Part shown: in pieces, positions 55,105-64,000 of the stretch | Position numbering within the stretch: position 1 is the first letter of the stretch | How the letters are laid out: every line of letters begins with the position of its first letter | From: Pyropia haitanensis | Lineage: Eukaryota > Rhodophyta > Bangiophyceae > Bangiales > Bangiaceae | Assembly: GCA_008729055.1 (NCBI GenBank) | Contig: SDUX01000004.1 | Coordinates: 1,798,001-1,862,000 of the forward strand | Direction: 5' to 3' | DNA: 64,000 bases | Notes under the pieces: model-generated | The model's database searches: none | The model's input: only the letters and a program-made list of their open reading frames with translations | Told to the model about the DNA's origin: nothing | Made by a program: the position numbers and the translations under genes

Positions 55105-56510
55105 TCACGGGCGCGGCGGGGGCGGCAGCGGGCCCGCCGTCAGAGATACAGGGGGTTGGAGAGCGCCCCTTTGCAGAGGAGGGAACGACAAAAAAAAAAA
55201 AAAAAAGGCGAAAAAAACGCGGTCGCGGGGGCGAGGGAAGGTGGGGAGGGGAAGAGCGGAGGGTGGCCACCACCCCCAGCTGGGACGCCCAAACAGAAAC
55301 GAACGGAAAAAAAGAAGAAGAAAAAAATAGGGCGGCCAGGGGTGTGTGAGTGACGGGCTGAAGGGGGGGTGCACGACCGCAACGGCGGGTGGGGGGCCGG
55401 CACGGACGCCACGCGCGGCGCAACCGACGGCGGCGGGCGAGCGCGGCCGCGGGGACGAGCACGGCCGGCAGGCGGCCGCCGCGGTCACGGCGACCGCCAA
55501 CGTCGCGGACGCGCTTGCGTTGTGGGCGCGCGCGGCGGCAGAGCATTGGGCGGGGCGTTTGAACGTCCAAGACAAAAGTCAAGCTGCGGATGGGGGGTGC
55601 TTTCTTTTTTCCAAACGGACTTGTGAGGTGCATTGGGACAACGTTTCCCACGTGGCAGAGCGCACGCTTATTTTCACAGGGGTGCGAAAGGTGGAGTTTC
55701 GGAGGTCGAGGGGACGACGGCCTATTGCCAGCGGACACCAGCGCGGGGGCTCCCCCCCCCCCCCCGTCATCCTAGGTAGAAGACGACAGATTCCGCCTTT
55801 CTTATTCTCGTCGGGTGCCGCTCCTCATCGCTGTGGGCGTGATCTCTCTGCTCCACCACACATCGGCTGCCGGTGGGCGCGGCCCCATCGGCATCGCTCT
55901 CAGCGCATGGAACAATCGAGCGCGTGGCGGCGGGGCCGCGTGGGGGTGTGGCGGAGCACCGCCGCGCCGCGGCCGCCGCCCCCCGCCGGCCACTGGTTGC
56001 GTGGCCCGCTGCGTCCGCATCACCGGCAGCGACGGGCCGGGGTGTCTCTGCGCGTCCCGCTTGCCGAGCGTTTTGTTGTACGACGGCAGAGGTGGGTCGG
56101 CACGCGCCGGCGGAGGGGAGCGTGCCGCGTGGGGGTTGTCTGGCGCCGCCATTTTTTGAGTCCGCGGCCCCCCCGTGTGCTGCTTGTGGCCGCCGCCAGC
56201 CGCTGCGAGCCGCTGCTGAGTCCGCCGCGGCTGCGTGCAACCCGTGGTTGGCCCATTCCCGGCCTCGCGACGTGGGGGCAGCGCACATCGCCCGCCCACT
56301 CCGGCCGCCGCCCCCCCCACCTCATCCTGCCACTGCGGTTGCCGTTGCGGGCATTTCCGACCAAGGTGCCTCTTTGTCTCTGTGTCACGCTGACTATTGC
56401 CCGTCCTCCCCCGCCCCCCTCACCCACCCTGCCCCTTTCATTCCCCCCCTCCCCCCTGCTCGACCCCACCCCCGTTGTTGCCGCCTCTCTGCACGTGGGC
56501 CTAGCTGCAC
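55105..56510. other. Divergent intergenic region
   Basis: It lies between UPF3 (-) and UGPase copy 2 (+). An A run lies at 55191-55206, a purine-rich stretch at 55300-55330, and less GC-rich DNA at 55570-55720 containing CCCACGTGGC at about 55648. A C-rich leader (56395-56475) precedes the UGPase start. No supported gene was found. Confidence 0.4.
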
Positions 56511-58025
56511 ATGAACGGGAGCTCCGCCATGTCGCGCACGATGGGGCTCAAGTCCCAGTCCCTGGCCGAGATGATGAACATTACGGACACGAGCACGCAG
56601 CGGCTGGTGGCGGAGAAGCTGACCCGCCACAATGAGGTGGCGGACGAGATGGCCAAGATGACCGACACGGAGCTGAAGGGCTTCCTCAGCCTGTACGGCC
56701 GGTACATGTCGGAGAAGAGCACCAAGGCGGCGCTCAGCTGGGACAAAATCCAGCAGCCCGACGCGAACATGCTCAAGCCGTATGACGAGCTGCCCGCGGC
56801 GGGCGACACGGCCAGTGAGGGGGAGCTCCTCAAGAAGCTGGCGGTGCTCAAGCTGAATGGTGGCCTCGGTACCTCGATGGGGTGCACTGGCCCCAAGTCG
56901 GTCATTGAGGTGCACAACGACTCGACGTTCCTGGACCTGATTGTGCAGCAGATTGAGCACATCAACAAGAAGTACGAGGGCGCCGACGTGCCGCTGCTGC
57001 TGATGAACAGCTTCAACACGGACGGGGAGACGGCCAAGATCATTCAAAAGTACCAGGACACGAATGTGACCATCACCACCTTCCAGCAGTCGCGCTTCCC
57101 TCGGATTGACAAGGACACAATGGAGCCGCTGCCGCTTTCTCACGCGGGCTACCAGCACAGCGACTGGTACCCGCCAGGCCACGGTGACGTCTTTGAGTCG
57201 GTGTTCAACTCGGGGCTGGTGGACACACTGCTCGCACAAGGAAAGGAGTATCTGTTTGTGTCCAACGTGGACAACCTGGGCGCGACGGTGGACACCAAAA
57301 TCCTGCGGATGCTGGAGGAGACCGAGTGCGAGTACTGCATGGAGCTGACCGACAAGACGCGGGCGGACGTCAAGGGTGGCACCATCATCTCGTACGACGG
57401 CAAGGTGTCGCTGCTGGAGGTGGCGCAGGTGCCCAAGCAGTACCTGGAGCAGTTCAAGTCGATCAAAAAGTTCAAGGTGTTCAACACCAACAACATCTGG
57501 CTGTCGTTGCGGGCGATCAAGCGGGTGATGCAGACCGGCGCGCTGCAGCTGGACATTATTGTGAACAACAAGGCGGTGGGGGACAAGAAGGTGGTGCAGC
57601 TGGAGACGGCGATTGGGGCGGCCATCTCGTACTTTAAGAACGCGTGTGGCGTCAACGTGCCGCGGTCGCGGTTCCTGCCCGTCAAGTCGACGTCGGACCT
57701 GATGCTCATCCAGTCCAACATGTTTACACTCAAGAGCGGGTCGCTGGTGAAGAACCCGCTGCGCGAGTTTGCCACCACCCCTGTCGTCAAGCTGGGCGAT
57801 GAGTTCAAAAAGGTGAGCTCCTACCTGTCCCGCTTTGGCTCCATCCCGGACGTGCTGGAGCTGGACCACCTGACCGTATCGGGCGACGTGTCGTTTGGGT
57901 CGGACGTGGTCCTCAAGGGCACCGTCATCATTGTGGTCAACACGGGGTCCAAGGTCATGATCCCTCGGGGGTCGATTTTGGAAAACCAGGTCATCACGGG
58001 CGACCTGCACATCACGTCGCATTGA
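56511..58025 (+). CDS. UGP: UTP-glucose-1-phosphate uridylyltransferase (UGPase), copy 2
   Basis: Single exon of 504 residues beginning MNGSSAMSRTMGLKSQSLAE. It has the same motifs as copy 1: LKLNGGLGTSMGCTGPKS, YLFVSNVDNLGATVD, NTNNIWLSLRAIKRVM and FLPVKSTSDLMLIQSNMF. The N-terminal ~80 residues are related but clearly diverged (for example TDTSTQRLVAEKLTRHNEVA), while the remaining ~425 differ from copy 1 by only about five residues. These are IEVHND for IEVRND, DTMEPL for DTLEPL, SHAGYQ for SHTRYQ and FESVF for FEAVF. Similarity stops within a few bases of the stop codon. The enzyme supplies UDP-glucose in the cytosol. The distinct N-termini, kept apart from the homogenised bodies, could give the two enzymes different regulation or partners. 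Confidence 0.97.
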   Translation: MNGSSAMSRTMGLKSQSLAEMMNITDTSTQRLVAEKLTRHNEVADEMAKMTDTELKGFLSLYGRYMSEKSTKAALSWDKIQQPDANMLKPYDELPAAGDTASEGELLKKLAVLKLNGGLGTSMGCTGPKSVIEVHNDSTFLDLIVQQIEHINKKYEGADVPLLLMNSFNTDGETAKIIQKYQDTNVTITTFQQSRFPRIDKDTMEPLPLSHAGYQHSDWYPPGHGDVFESVFNSGLVDTLLAQGKEYLFVSNVDNLGATVDTKILRMLEETECEYCMELTDKTRADVKGGTIISYDGKVSLLEVAQVPKQYLEQFKSIKKFKVFNTNNIWLSLRAIKRVMQTGALQLDIIVNNKAVGDKKVVQLETAIGAAISYFKNACGVNVPRSRFLPVKSTSDLMLIQSNMFTLKSGSLVKNPLREFATTPVVKLGDEFKKVSSYLSRFGSIPDVLELDHLTVSGDVSFGSDVVLKGTVIIVVNTGSKVMIPRGSILENQVITGDLHITSH

Positions 58026-58374
58026 TGGCGTGGTGGGCGCCGCACAGCGACTGCAGGACGTTGCTTTGCAAGCGATGTTTTGTGTGCGTCGCTCCGGGCC
58101 GCCGTATTGCCATGTCGGCTCGTTCCTCCTCCCCTTTCTTTCTTCTCATTTGGTTCTCTACCCACTTTCGTGGACGCGCTGAGGTAGCTGCCTTGCAGCT
58201 ACGCCGTTGGTGTCGGTGTCTTGCCCGCCTGTCTAGGATTTCTGTTCTTTTTTTTTGTTTCCTTCCCCCATTTCGTGTGCTCTTCGCCTCCCCGCTGCGT
58301 GACCGTAGAATGGCCGTTTGGACTCCATGCCACTCGCGCGAGTGGCAGTGCACACTCAAGTTTTTTCACACGCC
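58026..58374. other. Intergenic region with a 20-bp palindrome
   Basis: This is AT-richer DNA after UGPase copy 2, including a T run at 58249-58256. A perfect palindrome lies at 58328-58347. No gene was recognised. Confidence 0.4.
58328..58347. repeat. Perfect 20-bp palindrome
   Basis: TGCCACTCGCGCGAGTGGCA equals its own reverse complement. It lies about 50 bp upstream of the small ATG at 58375 and about 510 bp upstream of the bL33 start. It could be a dimeric factor site or a cruciform; function unknown. Confidence 0.75.
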
Positions 58375-58584
58375 ATGGCACCGACAACGCTAACCGCCGA
58401 CTCCCGACACGACTCTGCACGAGCCACGGTCGGGACGTTCGTGGAAGAGCCCCCTATCGTTGTCATCGGCCTCGCGGTCATCGCCTCTTTCCTTCTCGTA
58501 GCCGGCAGTCGGGGCCGTGCTGACTTGCCCAGAGCATGCCTCGGGTCATTCCGTCACCGAAAAAGTGATTGTTGGCGCGGTTGA
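58375..58584 (+). CDS. Possible small single-pass membrane protein
   Basis: A 69-residue frame starts MAPTTLTADSRHDSARATVG in a good context (GCCATGG) and contains one hydrophobic segment, PPIVVIGLAVIASFLLVAG, followed by basic residues. No family is recognised. The frame is short and could be chance, since the region is also the upstream DNA of bL33. The base composition here is more balanced than in the mirror frames. Confidence 0.3.
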   Translation: MAPTTLTADSRHDSARATVGTFVEEPPIVVIGLAVIASFLLVAGSRGRADLPRACLGSFRHRKSDCWRG

Positions 58585-58854
58585 GTAATAACTTTCAGCC
58601 AACAAAACGGGTCTCATGAAACACGTTGCACGTGTTGGGCGATCCCCACGTCCTATCCACGTGAGTTGCACAACTCGTCGTCTCCGTCCAGACGCCCGCC
58701 TGCGTCTCCAAGATCCCCTTGCCCCCGACGCCCCCCATCGCCCCCACTCCGCTGGACCAGTGACGGTAGCGACCACCGTCGTCTCCCCACCAAGCCCCTC
58801 CCTCCTTCCCACCCTTCCCCCCCTGCCCGCGTCCCCCCTCGGCCGCCGCCGACC
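58585..58854 (+). promoter_or_regulatory. Probable upstream and 5' leader region of mitochondrial bL33
   Basis: It contains TGCACGTGTTGG at about 58628 and CCACGTGAGT at about 58656, two CACGTG motifs close to the gene. A long C-rich leader follows up to the start codon. Confidence 0.35.
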
Positions 58855-59025
58855 ATGGCCAAAGGCAAGACCGTCCTCATCAAGATGCTCTCCGAAGCGG
58901 GCACCGGCTTCTTTTACGTCTGGCGCAAGAACCCCAAGACGTGCCCGCGCAAGCTGCAGGCCCGCAAGCACGACCCGATGGTGAACGCGCACGTGCTCTT
59001 CACTGAGACCAAGCTGCGCAAGTGA
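58855..59025 (+). CDS. MRPL33: Ribosomal protein bL33, probably mitochondrial
   Basis: A complete 56-residue frame with an ACCATGG start encodes MAKGKTVLIKMLSEAGTGFF and YVWRKNPKTCPRKLQARKHD, then PMVNAHVLFTETKLRK, matching bL33 over its whole length. The zinc-binding cysteines of some bacterial forms are absent, as in mitochondrial bL33. No cleavable presequence is present, also common for mitochondrial bL33. Red-algal plastid genomes encode their own rpl33, so a nuclear copy is most simply mitochondrial. It is a large-subunit protein near the tRNA exit site. Confidence 0.93.
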   Translation: MAKGKTVLIKMLSEAGTGFFYVWRKNPKTCPRKLQARKHDPMVNAHVLFTETKLRK

Positions 59026-60314
59026 CGCGCACACGATTCGCAGCTGGGGGAAGTGGGGGAGGGGATGAGGTGGGGGGGGGTGCGGGGAGGGGAGGTGCTG
59101 AAGCAGGTGCCACGGCTTTGGGGGCGGGAAACCTGCGCTCGGCTGGGTGTGGTGGGGAACTAGCGTGCGGTAGGGGGGACGAGCAACCGTGGAGACGGGG
59201 GGGTGGGGGCGGGGGCGGAAGGGGTGGGAAGGGGAGCCCCCTGCCGGCCGCCTCGTTGGATGCCTGTGTCAACCTTTGGCGAGGTGGGAACCGCCGCTGC
59301 CGCGGCAGCCCTGGGGGGGGGCGTTTGCATTGAGGGTGGCTGGGGGGGGGGAGCGGGGGAGGGGGCCCACGTGGGGAAGAGGGGGCCGGAAGGGGGCGCG
59401 GGAAGGGGGATGCGGAGTTTCGACGCGCCGCCGCCGCTGCCGACTCTGCGACCGCTGCCGCTGCTATCCGCCTGGGGCTGCTGCGTCTGTCGAGCGCGTG
59501 GGGGTCTGCCAAGTGGCGCGCCGGGTGGCGGGCGTGGGGGAGGTCCATGAGCGGCGTGGCGGAGAAGCGGCGGGCTGGGGGCAGGGGACGTGTCCTCCGC
59601 CGCCGACGCCCCCCTGGGTGGCCGTCGCGGCGTCACTGGTGGCGCCGGCGTCGGCTGCGTCCGCGGCGGCAGCGGCGGCGGCAGCGGCGTTGGAATCCGC
59701 CGCGCCGCCGGCGGCGTCGGCTGCCGCAGCGGCAGCGGCGGCGTCGCGGCGCCCCGCCGCCGTCGGCGGGCGCTTCCGCCGGGCCGCCGCCGCCGCCGCG
59801 GTCGGCGCGCGGCCAATCCGCACCGCGGGTGCCGCCGCTGTGCGGTGCGCTAGCGCCGGCGGCGCCCCCCGCTGCCCCCTCCCGACCACACCGCGCCCCC
59901 AACCTCCAGCGGGCCTCTCCCCATCGGCCGTTTGTCGGCCCCACGCTGGCCACGAGCGTGGCGCGGTTTTTTGGTGTCTCTTTTTTGTCTTGGTGGCGCG
60001 AACCAGTGCGCGCGCCGCCCACCCGCGGGCGTCCCCCCCCCCGCCGCGCCGTCGGTCGCCGCCGCATGGCGGCGTCGTGGTCGGTAGCCACGGCGGGCGG
60101 CCAGCTCGGGCCGGCGGTGCACGCGGCGGCAACGGGGTCGCCACACCGGCGTGGCGTCACGCGGCGCCACCCCTCCGGCCCCTCCCACCCCCGGCTCAAA
60201 AAAAATAAAATAGAAAATACGCGGCCGCGCAACGCCGGGGAGAGGGTAGGTGCGGACGCCGCCACCAGCTCCCATCCGCTCCCCCCCCCCGCCCAAAGCC
60301 TCCCCACGCACAGT

Positions 60315-60345
<31 letters not shown>

Positions 60346-60363
60346 GCCGCCACCGCCACCGCC

Positions 60364-60401
<38 letters not shown>

Positions 60402-60439
60402 CACCGCCGCCACCCCCCCCCTGCGGCGGCCCGACGCCC
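59026..60439. other. Intergenic region between convergent bL33 and RNF10-like genes, unresolved frames
   Basis: Alanine-rich frames on both strands (plus 59189-60208, minus 59464-60144) share the stretch 59630-59830, which could be coding, but neither has a recognisable domain. An A/T patch AAAAAAAATAAAATAGAAAA lies at about 60199-60218, possibly 3' end signals. Confidence 0.3.
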
Positions 60440-61249
60440 TCACGCCTGCCGCCGCATGTGGTTGGTCAGCAGCGCCACCCGCTTGCCGCCGCCCTGCACT
60501 TTCCGCCGGCCGCCCGCGGGCGCGGCGGCCGCCGCGGTGCCGCCGCCGCCGCCGCCACCGCCGCCACCGCCGTCGCCGCCGCCGGGCGGGCCGCCGCCGC
60601 CGCGGCCGCCCGCCGCCGCCGTCGCCGCCGTCGCCGCCGCCGCCGGCGGCGGCCAACCCCCCGGCAGCCGCACGCCGCGGGTCAGCGCCGCGAGCGCGGG
60701 CGGCACCGCCGCGGCCGCCCGCGGCGCGCCCGCCGCGGCGGGCAGCCGCGGCGGCGTGTCGGCGGCCGGGCGGCCCCAGGCGCCGCCACCGCCACCGCCG
60801 CCACCACCACCACCCGACGGCAGCGGCCGCGCCGTGGATCCCCCCGGCCGGCCGCCGCCGGTTGGCGTCGTTGGTGGGCGCCCGCCGCCCCCCCCCCCCG
60901 CCCCCACGCCGCCTCGTGGCGGTGAGCCCGCCTCGACGAGGCTGGGGAAGAGGCCCATGTGCGTCGTCACCGCCGCGTAGCTGCCGACCGCGTCACCCCA
61001 GCCGCCGGCGGGGACGGCGCGGGGGGTGGCGGCGGCGGCGTCGCCCCCCTCTGGCGGCGCCCCGCCGGGCGTGTCGTCCCCCCCCACCGCAGCCGCCACC
61101 CCCCCCCCCCCCTCCCCCTCCCCCCCCGCGGCCGCCGTCGCGGCGGCGGTGGCGGGCGGCCCCAGCCCCGGAAAGTCCGCCTCGCCCACCCCCCCCCCCC
61201 ACTCGGGCGCCCCCCCCCCGTACCCCCCCCCCCCCCCCCCCCCGCCCCC

Positions 61250-61284
<35 letters not shown>

Positions 61285-62306
61285 CCATCCGCAAAGTACC
61301 GGCGGAGGGCGCCGCTGGCGCGGCGCTCCCGCGCCGCCCGCTCCCGCCGTGCGCGGCGCTCGACGGCGGCGGCGTGCCCCCCCCGGGCGGCCGACGCGGC
61401 GACGAGGCGCGGCACGGGGAAGGGCACGCCGAGGTCCACCTCGACGAGCGTTACGGGCGTGCCGGGGCGGAGGTGGGTGAGCTTGGCGGCGCCCGCGGGG
61501 GCCGCCGCGGCGGTCGGGCGCGCCAGCGGGGGGGCGGCAAACGCGGCGGGGAGGGCGGGGAGGGTGCGGAGGAGCGCGACGGACGCGGGGTGTGCAAAGC
61601 GGGCGGTCCCGTCGGCGGCCTGGTAGTAGACGCGGGGGGTGGACGGGGGGAGGCCGCCGGCAACGGCCGCCGCGACCGCCGCCGTGCCGGCGGCCTCGTC
61701 GGGGGGGGTCGCCGCCGCCGCCGCCGCCGCCGCCGCGTCGGCCGCCGCCGCCGCCGCCGCGGCCGCGTCGTTGGCGGGCGGCGGCGGGGGCGTGTAGGCC
61801 AGCCGCCCCGGCCGCGGCCCCCCCCCGCCACGGTGGCCACGGCGGCCGCCCCCCCGCGGCGTGGGGTGCCGCCGCCGCCGCTGCCGCCGCCGCCGGCAGC
61901 CACCCCCCCCCGCCCCCCCCGTCGGCGGCGGCGGCGGCGGCGGCGTCGGCCTCCACCCCAGCGCGGCGAGCCCGTCGCGGACGCCCGCCCACGCGGCGGC
62001 CGCCTCCCAGCTGCCGTCCGCCCGCAGCGCCGCCCCGTCCGCGGCGAGCGCGGCGTCGAGCGCGCGGCGGCCCGGCGCGAGTACCGCGGCGCCGCCCCAG
62101 GCGGCGCCGCCCGCCCACAGCGGCCACCCGTCTGGGCCGGGCGCCTCGCCCGCGGGGAGTCCCCAGCCGCCCGCGCCAATGACCATACACCGCAGCGCGA
62201 GCGCGCCGCCGCCGCCGTCCGCGTCGGCCGCGTCCGCGTCGGCCGCCGCCGCCGCCGTCGCCGCCGCCACCGCCGCGGCGGTGGCGTCTGTCGTGGTAGT
62301 GGTGGT

Positions 62307-62341
<35 letters not shown>

Positions 62342-62768
62342 CACGCGCCGCACCCGCCGCCCCCCCCCCCCACCCGTCATGGGCGGCGGCGCCGCCGCCG
62401 CCGCCGTGACCACCACCCCCATCCGCACATCCCGGCCCGGCGTCCACGCGCCACACAGCGCGCACCGAACGGCCGTCGCCCACACCCCCTGCCCGCGGGG
62501 CGCGTCGGGCGGCGGCGGCGGCAGCGCCGCGGCGAGCTGCCGCACCCAGCACACCCCGCACGTGACGTGGCCGCAGGGGAGCACCCGCGGCGCGGCGGGG
62601 AGCTCGAGGCAGATGGGGCACGCGGGGGGGGGGGGGGGAGCACCACGGCGAGGACCGACGCCCACGGGATGGGCGTGGCGGGGGTGGGGGGGGGGAGGGG
62701 GGGTGGGGGGGGGGGAGCAGGAGCAACGTGCTGAGGGGGGGGAGGTGCTGGTGGCGGGCGGGCGCCAT
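60440..62768 (-). CDS. RNF10: RNF10-type RING finger E3 ubiquitin ligase, with frame breaks
   Basis: The ATG at 62768 gives MAPARHQHLPPLSTLLLLPP; C runs at 62690-62715 and 62627-62638 change the frame twice. Between them is TPATPIPWASVLAVVLPPPP, equivalent to the WxxVxxV segment before the RING in RNF10. Then comes the C3HC4 RING: ACPICLELPAAPRVLPCGHV, TCGVCWVRQLAAAL and AVRCALCGAWTPGRDVRMGV. Further RNF10 features are RVYYQAADGTARFAHPASVA, LRTLPALPAAFAAPPLARP, TPVTLVEVDLGVPFPVPRLV and the basic helix VERRARRERAARERRASGAL. The C-terminal part, again in another frame, has EADFPGLGPPATAAATAAAG, DAVGSYAAVTTHMGLFPSLV and the basic end GGRRKVQGGGKRVALLTNHM. In animals RNF10 ubiquitinates 40S ribosomal proteins; that role here is inferred from family only. 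Confidence 0.78.
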
Positions 62769-63718
62769 CGATGCCAGGAGGGGGGGGGGGGGGGGGGAGG
62801 GAATGGGCAGCGGTGAGAGTGGGGAGGGGGGGGTGAGGAGGGGGAGTGGACGGGGAGGAGGATAGAAGAAAATAGATAAAACACGACCAATGGGGGACGC
62901 ACGGGGCAGGGCGACGCTGCGGTGGGGAGAGAAAAACAAACGCTGACCGCCGCAGCGCCGCCGCCACGGGCAAACAGCCGCCACCACGGGCCTACAGCCG
63001 CCGGGGTGATCGAGGGGCTGTTGGGGGGCAGGGGGAGAGGGGGCGGGTAGCCCGGGGAGGAGGCGGCCGTCGTGGTCGGCGGCGGGCGCCACCGCGACCC
63101 CGCGGAGGACGCGCTGGTGGCGAGCGCGGGGGGGGGGTGGGGGGGTGGAGGCGGCCGCCCGCACACGACCGGGACTGCCGCGGCAACGTGCGAGAGCCGC
63201 AGCCGCCTCTCGCCCCGTTTCCACGCTCGCACCCTCCTTTTTTCCGCCCCACTTTTGTTCCAAAACCCGCTTTTTTTTTTTTTTCTCCTCGCCACGCAGC
63301 CGCTGCCAGCGGCCGCCGCGGCGGCGGCCGCTACCGATCCGGCGGCCCGCGGCCGGCCCGCGCGGCAAGCGTGGAAGGGGAAAGGCCCGCGCCGCCGCGC
63401 GGGGGGCGGCGCCGCCTGTGCCCGCCGCCGCGGGTGGCACGCAGCGGCCGACGCGGTCGCCGCCGCGGCCGCGGCCGCCCCGCCGGTGCGGCCGTTGCCG
63501 GTGGCGTGTCCTCCCCCCCCCCCCCCCCCGCCGGCAGGCTGCCCACCGCTGCGGAACCCCCGCCGCGGCTGCCCGCCGCCGACGGCCGCGGCGGACGGCG
63601 GTGGTGGTGGTCGCCCTGCTGCTGTGGCGGCGGCGCGGGGGGTGGGCGCGGCGGTCCGCTCTGTCGCCCTGTCGCCCTCCCCCCCCCCCCCCCCCCCACC
63701 GCTCTGTTTTCCCAGACC
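62769..63718. other. Divergent intergenic region
   Basis: It lies between the RNF10-like gene (-) and the last gene (+). G-rich DNA (62770-62850) precedes a less GC-rich patch at 62855-62945 and a T run at 63270-63283. C runs at 63516-63530 and 63678-63697 lie in the leader of the next gene. No gene was recognised. Confidence 0.4.
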
Positions 63719-64000
63719 ATGGCGTCGTTGGCGGCTGCGTTTGTGGTTGGCCCGCCGCTCCCGCTGCTGCGGCCGCCACGGCGTCCGCCGCGACGGCTGT
63801 GGCGGTCGCCCGCGGCGGCCGCCGCCGACGCGGCCCGCCCGCGGCGGCCGCCGCGGCCGCTGGGGGCGGCGGCCGACCCGCCGGCGGGGGCACCCGCCCC
63901 CCCCCCCCCCTTCCACCCTCCTCCCCCAGTGACGAATGGGTGGCGGCGCCTGCCCCCCTACCCCCCTCCTCGTCCAGCGGCGTCGACGGCGGCGGCGGCG
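63719..64000 (+). CDS. N-terminus of a probable plastid-targeted protein (runs off the window)
   Basis: The ACCATGG start at 63719 encodes MASLAAAFVVGPPLPLLRPP, then a Ser/Arg/Pro/Ala-rich stretch typical of transit peptides, with an early Phe as in the linker and PsbQ' transit peptides of this window. It continues VTNGWRRLPPYPPP and an alanine run at the window edge. A C run near 63898-63910 could alter the frame. The mature protein lies outside, so no function can be given. Confidence 0.45.
   Translation, partial: MASLAAAFVVGPPLPLLRPPRRPPRRLWRSPAAAAADAARPRRPPRPLGAAADPPAGAPAPPPPFHPPPPVTNGWRRLPPYPPPRPAASTAAAA

Noticed and set aside
1..64000. CRISPR arrays, tRNA, rRNA, insertion sequences, bacterial operons
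   Set aside because: No regularly spaced repeats, cloverleaf-like sequences, rRNA motifs or transposase frames were seen; spliced genes and organelle targeting signals show the DNA is nuclear eukaryotic.

Overview
The window looks like nuclear DNA of a red alga, most likely a Bangiales species of the Porphyra/Pyropia type. The evidence is a nuclear phycobilisome rod-linker gene, a thylakoid-lumen PsbQ-like gene, plastid transit peptides with the early phenylalanine typical of red algae, two UDP-glucose pyrophosphorylase genes (in red algae UDP-glucose feeds floridean starch, galactan and floridoside synthesis), extreme GC content, and one short intron in most of the spliced genes. Nothing bacterial or viral was seen.

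Layout. 1-5.2 kb: the 5' part of a phycobilisome linker (-), a tandem YCII-domain protein (+), and an unresolved Cys-containing frame (-). 6.2-9.7 kb: a proline/alanine/glycine-rich putative nuclear protein (+) with GGT and GGGGGT microsatellites. 9.8-16.4 kb: a mitochondrial RRM-like protein (-), a small secreted Cys-rich basic proprotein (-) and a GT14-type glycosyltransferase (-). 18.4-21.7 kb: PsbQ' (+) tail-to-tail with CCT1 (-). 22.8-26.6 kb: a long disordered protein with a possibly KA1-like tail (+). 27.6-31.4 kb: NDUFA5 (-) divergent from a small mitochondrial membrane protein (+), then a conserved plastid protein (-). 32.8-41.1 kb: a hypothetical protein (+), UGPase copy 1 (-), NAA50 (-) and a HAD phosphatase (+). 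41.7-55.1 kb: prohibitin-2 (-), an exocyst Sec3 homologue (+) and UPF3 (-). 56.5-64 kb: UGPase copy 2 (+), mitochondrial bL33 (+), an RNF10-type RING protein (-) and the start of a probable plastid protein (+).

Two features shape the reading. First, many genuine genes change frame at runs of C or G (often 8-20 nt). Conserved domains continue in another frame straight after the run, so the likely cause is homopolymer length error; these genes are annotated as single loci with the breaks stated. Second, seven introns could be placed to the base. All begin GTACGT or GTATGT, and several run straight into T- or G-rich tracts. Because codons are GCC/GGC-rich, opposite strands of real genes carry long Pro/Ala/Arg mirror frames, which were excluded.

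The most unusual items are the UGPase pair, lying inverted about 21 kb apart with bodies nearly identical but N-termini and flanks diverged, which suggests local gene conversion, and the secreted proprotein with a ten-cysteine, very basic C-terminal domain whose last cysteines are only revealed by splicing.
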